Below are positions 1 through 5,724 of a stretch of DNA of 8,440 nucleotides, piece by piece. The translations under genes and the position numbers were made by a program. Origin of the DNA: Thermoplasmata archaeon (GTDB lineage: Archaea; Thermoplasmatota; Thermoplasmata; Lutacidiplasmatales; UBA184); assembly GCA_030043835.1 (NCBI GenBank), contig JASHWY010000178.1, forward strand, positions 1 to 8,440, written 5' to 3'. A model generated the notes under the pieces. It had not been told where the DNA came from, did no database searches, and was given only the letters and a program-made list of their open reading frames with translations. Numbering within the stretch: position 1 is the first letter of the stretch; each line of letters begins with the position of its first letter.

Positions 1-664
1 TGGACTCGACCGGCACTCCCCGCCGCTTGAGCGCCGCCGCGAGGCCCACCAGGTGGGCGTCGCCGACCACGACCGCGAGGCGACCGAACCCCCTCCTCCT
101 CAGCTCCGTGAGCCGGTCGGCCATGTGCTCGTTCCGGTCGTCGACGAGGACGCGCGCGAGCGTCGGGCTGGTCCGCCTCAGTTCGGCCGTGAACGCTTCG
201 GGAGCCTCCGCGTACCGGTCCATCTCGCGCGAGACGACCCGAGACGGAACGAACAGACCGACGATCGAGCTCGTCAAGAGGACCACCCGCTCCTTGACCG
301 GAAGCGATCGCATGAGGTTCATGAGCGTGAGGCGGATCGGGTCGTCGATGAGGAAGACCGGAAGCTCTCGGTCGCGGGCGACCATCGCCGCGACCTTCAT
401 CTCGGCTCCCGGCGGCCCCCCTCCGATGTCGGCTCCGAGGCGCCGCTGGATCATTCCCCAGAGCCGGGCGAGCAACGGGGCTCCCGATCGATGACCGCGC
501 GTCCGCGCCGGGGCGAAGAGCGCCGCGGCCCGCTCGGGATCGAGCTCGACCGCGACCCCATCGAGGACCCGCTCGCCCAGAACCTTACGGAGCGGCTCCG
601 AGAGGTCGACCACGTGGGCGGAACCAAGGAGGAGGACGGGAGCCTCGGTCGTCGAGGCGTACAC
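1..664 (-). CDS. TraB-family protein (partial, C-terminus beyond the window)
   Basis: This frame reads without a stop for 221 codons from a GTG at 664 to the left edge, so the C-terminus is missing. It carries the TraB/PrgY signatures in order: GSAHVVD near residue 15, a VAVELDPER segment near 40, GAEMKVA near 90, FLIDDP near 107, DDRNEHMADRL near 180 and VVVGDAHLVGL near 200. The paired GxxH motifs and the ExxxR segment are thought to form the active site in this family, which is related to Tiki/GumN peptidase-like proteins. The cellular role of archaeal members is not established. Many have C-terminal membrane helices, which cannot be checked here. No ATG lies in frame upstream, so GTG 664 is the most plausible start; the ATGs at 690 and 683 are in other frames. 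It is divergent from the gene at 756, with a short AT-rich element between them. Confidence 0.82.
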   Translation of the reverse strand, partial: MYASTTEAPVLLLGSAHVVDLSEPLRKVLGERVLDGVAVELDPERAAALFAPARTRGHRSGAPLLARLWGMIQRRLGADIGGGPPGAEMKVAAMVARDRELPVFLIDDPIRLTLMNLMRSLPVKERVVLLTSSIVGLFVPSRVVSREMDRYAEAPEAFTAELRRTSPTLARVLVDDRNEHMADRLTELRRRGFGRLAVVVGDAHLVGLAAALKRRGVPVES

Positions 665-726
665 GCCCGGTGGAGCGCCGCATCGCTCATCTCGCTTCGC
701 CCGCGGTCTCTCCGTCGCAGAACGCC

Positions 727-734
727 CAAATAGG
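727..734 (+). promoter_or_regulatory. TATA-like box for the gene at 756
   Basis: CAAATAGG is the only AT-rich patch in the 91-bp divergent intergenic region. Its centre lies about 25 bp before the ATG at 756, the spacing expected if transcription begins at the start codon and gives a leaderless archaeal mRNA. Read on the other strand it could also serve the TraB-family gene with a leader of about 40 nt, but that reading (CCTATTTG) is a poorer TATA box. Confidence 0.45.
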
Positions 735-755
735 CGGGCGCAGTCGCCCGGCCGC

Positions 756-1058
756 ATGGCGTGGACGATCTTCGCGATCCCGGCGTCGAAGCGCACCGAG
801 CTCGACGCGGTCCTTAGGGACGACCAGGTCTCCCGGCAGAGCCAGACGGTCCGTGAGGCCGCCGTGCTCGGGGGACCGGCCGACACGGTCTACGTGCTGA
901 TCGAGGGGGCGGGCGACGCGGTCCACCGGGCCGAGGAGCTCCTCGCGCCGGTAGGGACTCGGCTTCCGCCCGCCGACGCCGATCTCCTCTACCGGAAGTT
1001 CAAGGACGAGGAGGAAGCCGCGTCCGCTGGGATGGGGCTCTTCTTCACTGAAGAGTAG
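756..1058 (+). CDS. Small uncharacterised protein (100 aa), possible ferredoxin-like fold
   Basis: I do not recognise the family. The protein has 100 residues, no signal peptide, no membrane segment and no cysteines. By eye the pattern is a strand (WTIFAIP, 3-9), a helix (residues 11-22), a strand (about 27-37, REAAVLGG), a strong strand (TVYVLIEG, 44-51), a helix (52-65), and then a charged C-terminal helix rich in Glu/Lys around LLYRKFKDEEEAA (77-89). A beta-alpha-beta-beta-alpha order suggests a small ferredoxin-like or ACT-like domain; this is inference. The ATG sits about 25 bp after a TATA-like box, which supports both the start and real expression. It ends 6 nt before the convergent GPN GTPase gene, so the two 3' ends nearly touch. 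Confidence 0.72.
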   Translation: MAWTIFAIPASKRTELDAVLRDDQVSRQSQTVREAAVLGGPADTVYVLIEGAGDAVHRAEELLAPVGTRLPPADADLLYRKFKDEEEAASAGMGLFFTEE

Positions 1059-1064
1059 GCCGCG

Positions 1065-1856
1065 TCAGTCGCTCGACGGCGCGTGCGACGGTTCTAAATC
1101 CTCGCCGCCCGCGAAGACGGTCTGGCAAGCGTGATAGAAGGCCTCGAGGCCGGTCCCCTCCTTCGCCGAGGTCTGCAGAAGGCCGGTGAGCGGGCCCATC
1201 CCCTCGATCGCCCGGAACAGTTCCGTCGAGAGCTGCGTGTCGGGGGTCGGAGCGTCCCTCGTCACCGCTTCGTAGAGCTGGCTTGGGTCGTCCGACCACG
1301 CCGCGATCTCGGCGAGCTGCTCGGGAGGTAGGACGTCAACTTTGGAGAGGAGGTTCGACATGGGGAGCCGGAACCGGAACTCGACCGTCGCGCTCAGCAT
1401 GAGGAGCGAGACGAAGCCGGAGGGGGTCCGCGCGAGGGCGGGGTCGAAGAGGAACGCGATCAAGGAGCGGTCCCCGCTCAACGCGTCGACGATCGCTTTC
1501 GACGACTCGCGGAACGCGAACAGCTCGATCTGCCCCGGCGTATCGATGAGCACGTAGTCCGTCTTCAGCTCCTGGATCGCCTGCTTCACCTCGAAGATCT
1601 TGAGGGCGATCAAGTCGGCCGCCGCGACCTGGGCGCCGTTCGGCCCGAGTCCGTACTCATCCTGGAGGTCTTGGAGCCGAACCCACTCCTTGATGTCGAC
1701 GTCCGGCTCCCAGTCCGTCGCCTCGCTGCCCGGGTCGAGGTTCACGAGCGTCGCGTCGTAGCCGGCGTGGCGCAGCCACTCCCCGAAGGCGCGGACGAAC
1801 GTCGTCTTTCCGGCGCCGGCGGTGCCGGTGAAGTAGACCGTGCCGGGCTCTTCCAT
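1065..1856 (-). CDS. GPN-loop GTPase
   Basis: This is a dimeric SIMIBI-class P-loop GTPase of the GPN family. Eukaryotic relatives assist assembly and nuclear import of RNA polymerase II, and the archaeal prototype is PAB0955. Visible motifs are the Walker A GTAGAGKTT (11-19), NLDPGSE (39-45), the family-defining GPN insertion GLGPNGA (69-75), the G3 box DTPGQIELF (105-113) and the G4 box SKVD (171-174), where Ser replaces the usual Asn of NKxD. At 263 residues it has the usual archaeal length and looks complete. The ATG at 1856-1854 overlaps the TAA of the SRP19 gene by one base (TAATG), so translation is probably coupled and the gene is the last of a three-gene unit with S8e and SRP19. Its exact archaeal client is unknown. 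Confidence 0.95.
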   Translation of the reverse strand: MEEPGTVYFTGTAGAGKTTFVRAFGEWLRHAGYDATLVNLDPGSEATDWEPDVDIKEWVRLQDLQDEYGLGPNGAQVAAADLIALKIFEVKQAIQELKTDYVLIDTPGQIELFAFRESSKAIVDALSGDRSLIAFLFDPALARTPSGFVSLLMLSATVEFRFRLPMSNLLSKVDVLPPEQLAEIAAWSDDPSQLYEAVTRDAPTPDTQLSTELFRAIEGMGPLTGLLQTSAKEGTGLEAFYHACQTVFAGGEDLEPSHAPSSD

Positions 1857-2155
1857 TATCGCTTTCCGGAGGAGGTTCGCTGGCGGTTAAGCTCGGTCGC
1901 GAGCGCTTTCAGGAATTTCGCCTTGGTCGTGCCAGCCTTCTTCGTCACCTTGACGCGACCTCCGTAGACGAACGCCTGGCGGGGGTAGTGCTTGTCGGCC
2001 TCGATCTCGGCCTTGAGCCCGAGACGCTTCGTCGCGGCCGCGATCTCCTCGATCGTGACGTCGGGGATCGCCTGAGGGGCGGAAAGTCTTCGTCCTCCGC
2101 GGCGGGAGAGCCCGGCGCCTAAGTAGGCCGGGTACACGTAGAAATGGTCGGGCAT
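1856..2155 (-). CDS. srp19: Signal recognition particle 19 kDa protein (SRP19)
   Basis: SRP19 binds the tips of helices 6 and 8 of archaeal/eukaryotic SRP RNA and prepares it for SRP54 binding, a step in co-translational targeting of membrane and secreted proteins. The 99-residue product has the family pattern: YVYPAYL (6-12), SRRGGRRL (17-24) for RNA contact, the helix TIEEIAAATKRLGL (34-47), the EADKHYPRQ segment (52-60), the GRVKV strand (66-70) and a basic C-terminal tail. Length matches archaeal SRP19, which is much shorter than the human protein. It starts 20 nt after the S8e stop and its stop overlaps the GTPase start by one base, so it is the middle gene of an operon. The RNA partner is not in the window. 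Confidence 0.93.
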   Translation of the reverse strand: MPDHFYVYPAYLGAGLSRRGGRRLSAPQAIPDVTIEEIAAATKRLGLKAEIEADKHYPRQAFVYGGRVKVTKKAGTTKAKFLKALATELNRQRTSSGKR

Positions 2156-2175
2156 CGGCCGGACCGGCCTTCGCG

Positions 2176-2574
2176 TTACGCCGAGGCCGGCGGCGCGGCG
2201 AGGCGGACCCCGTTCAAAACGCCGTCCTGGCCCGGTCGGGAGCGGACGCGCACGAGGCCCACGTCGGTCTCGAGGATCGCCCCCTTCGTGATGATGTTCC
2301 GTTGGACGTAGTTGGGGTTCGCCGGGTTCTCCCGGACCGTGATCACCTTCGCCGACTGCATCTTCTGGGTCGCCGGGTCGAAGACGTTGATCGTCTGAGC
2401 GGTGAGGATCCGTAGCTTTCGGTTCTTGCCGCGAACGCGGTACTTTTTGACCGTCCCGCTGCCGATCGTCGCCAGCTGGAGCTCGCGGGCGATCTCGAAG
2501 CGTCGCTTCTTGCGGATGGGCCGGAGCCGGCCCCCCGTGCGCTTACGCCGCGAGCGACCCTGCCAGATTCCCAT
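2176..2574 (-). CDS. rps8e: 30S ribosomal protein S8e
   Basis: S8e is a small-subunit ribosomal protein found only in archaea and eukaryotes and binds 16S/18S rRNA. The 132-residue product starts with the near-invariant MGIWQGRSRRKRTGGRL (1-17), followed by a basic RKKRRFEIARE stretch (21-31). The second half holds NPANPNYVQRNIITKGAI (83-100) and RSRPGQDGVLN (111-121), all diagnostic of archaeal S8e. A short Ala/Pro tail ends the protein. It is the first gene of the S8e-SRP19-GPN GTPase unit. No Shine-Dalgarno sequence precedes the ATG; an AT-rich element 38-47 bp upstream suggests a short-leader transcript. Confidence 0.97.
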   Translation of the reverse strand: MGIWQGRSRRKRTGGRLRPIRKKRRFEIARELQLATIGSGTVKKYRVRGKNRKLRILTAQTINVFDPATQKMQSAKVITVRENPANPNYVQRNIITKGAILETDVGLVRVRSRPGQDGVLNGVRLAAPPASA

Positions 2575-2608
2575 GACGACCGTCCGAGGTGCGCTGCGAG
2601 CGGGGTAG

Positions 2609-2625
2609 CGTATTTGACGTTTATC
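2609..2625 (-). promoter_or_regulatory. Candidate TATA region for the S8e operon
   Basis: On the minus strand the 46-bp gap between the glucose dehydrogenase stop and the S8e start contains GATAAACG and, next to it, CAAATACG. Either could act as a TATA box and would place the transcription start about 12-21 nt before the S8e ATG. The element overlaps the dehydrogenase TAA stop. There is no other promoter-like sequence in the gap. Confidence 0.4.
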
Positions 2626-3745
2626 CGGCGGACGGCGCGCTGGTGCGCGGCGGTGTGACCTCGAGGACAGTCTTGATCGACCCTCCCACGTGCTCCAATA
2701 CGGCGTCGGCGACCTCGGCGAGCGGGCGGCGGAGCGAGATGACCCCGGCGAGCGCGCCGGGCCACTTCTCTTGGAAGACCGTCATGTCGCGGAGGCCCGA
2801 CTCGAAGTACGTGCGATTCGCGTTGACGGACCCCACGATCGCCCGGTTGCCAAGCACGACCTCCCGCCACAGGGCGCCGGCGGCGACGGTCGTCGGGGGA
2901 ACGGACGCGTCGGGGATCCCCGTCAGGACGAGGACCCCGTTCGGCCCGAGCACGTTCGCGAGACCGAAGTCGAGCGAGACCGAGCCCGTCGCCTCGATCA
3001 CGAGGTCGAACCCCTGCTCCCCGAGCACGGCGAGCCCAGCGGCCGCGTTCACGTGGGTCGCTCCGATCCGCTTCAGAAGGCGGCCCGCCGGGGTCGTGTC
3101 GTCGTGCCGGTCGATCGCCACCACCTCATAGCCGCGGACCCTAAGGACGAACGCGGCCAGCATGCCGATCGCTCCCGTTCCCGCAACGAGCGCAGAAGGG
3201 GACCCCGTGGGGGGATGGCCGGGAGTGGGTTCCTTTCGGTTGAGCACCCGCTGACCTTGGAAGATCGCCTTCTCCACGACGCTAAGCGGTTCTAAGAGGA
3301 CCGCGACGTCCCGGAGGGCCGGGTCGACGCGGACGAGGTATTCGGGGACGTCGGTGTACTGTTCGGCCATGAAGCCATGGGCGCCGACGATCCCTCGTTC
3401 GGTGTACCCGCCGGACTCACAGAAGTCCGAACGGTTCGCAAAGCAGAACCGACAGCGACCGCACCCGCGTCGCACCGTCGCCACGACGAGGTCTCCCGGT
3501 GAGAAGCCCACGACCGCGGGGTCTCCCTCAAGCACGACCCCCAGGTTCTCGTGACCGAGGATGAGGTACGACGCTCCCTCCGGCGCTCGCCCGTACTTGC
3601 CGCCCACGATGTCGTGATCGGTGCCGCATACTCCGCACTCGAGGACACGGACCCGGATCTCACCCACGGAGCGCGTCGGCAGCGGCACGTCGGCGAGTTC
3701 GACCCCGACGGCAGGCGGGTGGACGACCACCGCGCGCACGGTCAC
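2621..3745 (-). CDS. gdh: Zn-dependent glucose 1-dehydrogenase (MDR family)
   Basis: Oxidises glucose (often also galactose) to the lactone with NAD(P)+, the first step of archaeal Entner-Doudoroff pathways. It is a medium-chain dehydrogenase of 374 residues. Catalytic-zinc residues are Cys40 (CGVCGTDHD) and His65-Glu66 (GHEN). The structural-zinc lobe has Cys95, Cys98, Cys101 and Cys109 (RRGCGRCRFC...DFC). EPLSVVEKA (152-160) and GSVNAN (305-310) are typical of glucose dehydrogenases rather than of general alcohol dehydrogenases. The Rossmann motif GTGAIG spans 189-194, followed by the cofactor loop IDRHDD (211-216), where Asp212 replaces the Asn of the Sulfolobus NRR motif. The start is GTG at 3745, inside the aldolase stop (GTGA, 4-nt overlap), which argues for translational coupling. 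The last ten residues are Pro/Ser/Ala-rich. Sugar specificity (glucose, galactose, xylose) cannot be fixed from sequence. Confidence 0.9.
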   Translation of the reverse strand: MTVRAVVVHPPAVGVELADVPLPTRSVGEIRVRVLECGVCGTDHDIVGGKYGRAPEGASYLILGHENLGVVLEGDPAVVGFSPGDLVVATVRRGCGRCRFCFANRSDFCESGGYTERGIVGAHGFMAEQYTDVPEYLVRVDPALRDVAVLLEPLSVVEKAIFQGQRVLNRKEPTPGHPPTGSPSALVAGTGAIGMLAAFVLRVRGYEVVAIDRHDDTTPAGRLLKRIGATHVNAAAGLAVLGEQGFDLVIEATGSVSLDFGLANVLGPNGVLVLTGIPDASVPPTTVAAGALWREVVLGNRAIVGSVNANRTYFESGLRDMTVFQEKWPGALAGVISLRRPLAEVADAVLEHVGGSIKTVLEVTPPRTSAPSAG

Positions 3746-4641
3746 TTCCCCAGGAAGGGTCGGAGCCGTTCCTCCAGCGGAGCGAGCTTCGCGAGGACGG
3801 CACGCTCCTCGTCGGGGGAGAGCGGGTCGTACGGCGAACGATAGCCCACCTCGGCCCCCCGGAGACGGTGGGCGAGGAACTTGTCGACCGATGGGAACGG
3901 GCCCGCGCGTGACACTTTAACAAGCTCGTTGACGAGCCCTTGGAGCTCAGCCGACCGGCGTCGGTCTCCGCCGCGTGCGGCACCCACGAGCTCGACCCCC
4001 AGTCGAGGAGCGATGTTTGCCAATCCCATCACCGCCCCGGCGGCTCCTTTAGCGATCGCCTCGGAGGCGAACTCGTCGTCCCCGGGGAACACCGCAAGCC
4101 CGGCCGGTGCCCCCGAGAGAAAGCTCTCGACGCTTGCGAGCGTGCCGGACGTATCCTTGACGCCCGCGAGGACGTGGTCGGTCGCGAGCGAATGGACGAG
4201 GCCGGGCGTGATCCCATAGCCCACCAGGGAAGGGATGTTGTAGGCGAAGAGAGGAATCGAAACTGCCGTGGCGATCGCCCGGTAGTACCGTTCGACCGCG
4301 GCGGGCGTTGGGTGAAGGTAGTAGGGAGGCACCGCGACGATCGCCTCGGCTCCGGCCGACTCGGCCGCCTCCGCGTAGGCGACCGCACGGGCCGTCGACG
4401 GCGCCCCGCACCCCACCCAGACGTCGGTCTTTCCGGTCACGCTCTCGATCACCATCTCGACAAGACGCGTGCGCTCGTCGTCGGTGACCGAGGGAAACTC
4501 GCCGAGCGAGCCGAGGACGAAGAGGTGGTCGACCTTCGCATCGGAGAGTCCCCGAGCGAATCGGGAGTTCCGCGCGAGGTCCAGGGAACCGTCGTCGGCG
4601 AATATCGTGACCATCGGAACCGAGAGACCATCGAGCGGCAT
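3742..4641 (-). CDS. DHDPS/NAL-family aldolase, probable 2-keto-3-deoxygluconate aldolase
   Basis: Class I aldolase of the dihydrodipicolinate synthase/N-acetylneuraminate lyase superfamily, 299 residues. The Schiff-base lysine is Lys162 in GVKDTSG, the catalytic tyrosine is Tyr134 in AYNIPS, and the carboxylate-binding loop is GSLGEF (44-49). PPYY (105-108) and PGDDEF (186-191) line the barrel mouth. DapA itself normally has an Arg shortly after the YNxP motif to bind its second substrate; here the residues are SLVGYG, so lysine biosynthesis is less likely. The overlap with glucose dehydrogenase points to cleavage of 2-keto-3-deoxygluconate to pyruvate plus glyceraldehyde, the splitting step of the non- or semi-phosphorylative Entner-Doudoroff route. 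ATG 4641 follows a TATA-like box at leaderless spacing. Alternatives are another keto-acid aldolase or N-acetylneuraminate lyase; superfamily membership is near certain, the substrate is inferred. Confidence 0.85.
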   Translation of the reverse strand: MPLDGLSVPMVTIFADDGSLDLARNSRFARGLSDAKVDHLFVLGSLGEFPSVTDDERTRLVEMVIESVTGKTDVWVGCGAPSTARAVAYAEAAESAGAEAIVAVPPYYLHPTPAAVERYYRAIATAVSIPLFAYNIPSLVGYGITPGLVHSLATDHVLAGVKDTSGTLASVESFLSGAPAGLAVFPGDDEFASEAIAKGAAGAVMGLANIAPRLGVELVGAARGGDRRRSAELQGLVNELVKVSRAGPFPSVDKFLAHRLRGAEVGYRSPYDPLSPDEERAVLAKLAPLEERLRPFLGK

Positions 4642-4662
4642 CGCCGTCGGATGGGTCGGTCC

Positions 4663-4670
4663 GGTTTAAC
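4663..4670 (-). promoter_or_regulatory. TATA-like box for the aldolase/glucose dehydrogenase operon
   Basis: On the minus strand GTTAAACC lies with its centre about 25 bp before the ATG at 4641, giving a leaderless transcript, the same geometry as at 727-734. It is the only AT-rich element in the 32-bp gap between the divergent aldolase and RNase HII genes. If it also works on the plus strand, transcription would begin near 4692, inside the longest RNase HII reading frame. Confidence 0.5.
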
Positions 4671-4673
4671 TCC

Positions 4674-5372
4674 TTGGTGCGATTCTCCCGGGCGGGGGCG
4701 GAGCCGACGGATCGTCCGTGCGTGCTCGGGATCGACGAGGCCGGCCGTGGTAGTGTCATCGGCCCGCTCGTCGTGGGTGCCTTCTGCGCGCCCGAGCGGA
4801 GCGTCTCCTCGCTCCGCGACCGGGGGGTGCGCGACTCGAAGCAGCTCTCGCCGTCCCGGCGCGACGTGGTGTATCGAGGGCTCCAAACTGTCGGCGAGAT
4901 GCGGTCGATTCACCTCCCGCCCCGGACGATCGACCGGTGGGTCGCGAGGGGGCGACTCAACGAGCTCGAGCTCTCCGCGTTCGCCGAGCTGATTCGCCTC
5001 GTGGAGCCGGACGTGGCCATCGTCGACGCGTGCGACCCCAACGCCGAGCGGTTCGGCCGACGACTGACCGGCATGACCGGCGGGACGGTCCGGATCGTCT
5101 CGTGCCATCGCGCCGACGAAACCGAGCCCGTCGTGAGCGCCGCGTCGATCGTGGCGAAGGTCCGCCGAGATCGGGCGCTCGGTAACCTCCGTCGGCGCCT
5201 CGGCGATGAGGTCGGTTCGGGCTACCCGTCCGACCCGACGACCCGCGAGTTCGTGGAGCGGGTTGTCCGGGCGGGCGGGCCCGCACCGCGCTGGCTCCGT
5301 GCGACGTGGGCGCCCGTGCAAAGGGTTAAGCGGGCTCGATCGGCTCGCACCCTCGACGAGTTCCTGCGATGA
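4674..5372 (+). CDS. rnhB: Ribonuclease HII
   Basis: Cleaves the RNA strand of RNA/DNA hybrids and starts removal of single ribonucleotides from DNA. The four acidic metal ligands are visible: Asp21 and Glu22 in LGIDEAGRG (18-26), Asp118 in AIVDACD, and Asp166 in SIVAKVRRDR. The conserved DSKQLS (54-59) and GSGYPSDPTT (181-190) are also typical. GRGSVIGP has Ser where archaeal enzymes usually have Pro. The frame opens at TTG 4674 with GTG next at 4677; a shorter start at GTG 4722 would begin the protein as MLGIDEAGRG, like most archaeal homologues, and fits the promoter position better. With the longer start it has 232 residues. The C-terminus TLDEFLR resembles a PCNA-interacting peptide. The stop overlaps the next gene by 4 nt (ATGA). 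Confidence 0.93.
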   Translation: MVRFSRAGAEPTDRPCVLGIDEAGRGSVIGPLVVGAFCAPERSVSSLRDRGVRDSKQLSPSRRDVVYRGLQTVGEMRSIHLPPRTIDRWVARGRLNELELSAFAELIRLVEPDVAIVDACDPNAERFGRRLTGMTGGTVRIVSCHRADETEPVVSAASIVAKVRRDRALGNLRRRLGDEVGSGYPSDPTTREFVERVVRAGGPAPRWLRATWAPVQRVKRARSARTLDEFLR

Positions 5373-5704
5373 CGGTGGAAGAGACGTTGGCCTCGCTCGT
5401 CGAGCGGTTCAACCGCCACGCCGAGAAGAATCCCGCCGTCGCCGACGAGTTGAATGGGGTCGAGCGCACGATCAAGGTCCGCCTCACCGACGAGGGGACC
5501 TACGCGGTCGACCTCACGAAGGGGCGCCTTGCGAACCTTAGAACGACCGACGTCGCCAAGGCGGACCTCACCATCACGACCGATGCCGCGACGTTCCTCG
5601 GCCTCGTGAGGAAGGAGATCGGTCCGATGAAGGCCCTCGTGACGAGGAAGCTATCGATCGACGGGAGCCTCGAAGATAAGCTCCTCTTCCGCAAGCTTCT
5701 GTAG
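5369..5704 (+). CDS. SCP2 sterol-binding-domain protein
   Basis: A single-domain SCP2-like protein of 111 residues. Pattern: amphipathic N-terminal helix (residues 3-18), helix around NPAVADELNG (21-30), beta strands RTIKVRLTD (33-41), TYAVDLT (44-50) and ADLTITTD (65-72), then helices FLGLVRKEIGPMKALV (76-91) and the closing LSIDGSLEDKLLFRKLL (95-111). The phrase ADLTITTDAATFLGL is characteristic. SCP2 domains hold lipids or other hydrophobic ligands in a tunnel; archaeal ligands are unknown. No signal peptide or membrane helix is seen, so it is probably cytosolic. Its ATG overlaps the RNase HII stop (ATGA), so it is co-transcribed and probably coupled, although no functional link to RNase HII is evident. 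It ends 20 nt before the convergent arginine decarboxylase gene. Confidence 0.88.
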   Translation: MTVEETLASLVERFNRHAEKNPAVADELNGVERTIKVRLTDEGTYAVDLTKGRLANLRTTDVAKADLTITTDAATFLGLVRKEIGPMKALVTRKLSIDGSLEDKLLFRKLL

Positions 5705-5724
5705 CGGCGGCGCCGGGCGTACGG

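Noticed and set aside
451..729. A 92-codon minus-strand frame starting with ATG over the TraB gene start.
   Set aside because: It is another frame of the same strand as the TraB gene; its Arg/Ser/Pro-rich product has no recognisable family.
53..733. A 226-codon plus-strand open frame opposite the TraB-family gene.
   Set aside because: Composition is Arg/Asp/Glu/Pro-rich with no domain, and the opposite strand encodes a clear TraB domain through the same bases. Long antisense frames are expected at this GC content.
1059..1064. Possible terminator between the convergent small gene and the GPN GTPase gene.
   Set aside because: Only six bases separate the stop codons; nothing terminator-like fits.
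1335..1346. Ser in place of Asn in the G4 box of the GPN GTPase as a sign of a dead enzyme.
   Set aside because: The Walker A, G3 and GPN motifs are intact and G4 varies among GPN proteins, so loss of function is not supported.
3940..4992. A 350-codon plus-strand frame across the aldolase and the start of RNase HII.
   Set aside because: It runs antisense through the aldolase active-site codons and out of frame through RNase HII; the product is Arg/Gly-rich without motifs.
4449..5321. A 290-codon minus-strand frame opposite RNase HII.
   Set aside because: It covers two well-supported genes in other frames and shows no domain.
5705..5724. Possible terminator between the convergent SCP2 and arginine decarboxylase genes.
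   Set aside because: The 20-bp gap has no T-run on either strand and no convincing hairpin.
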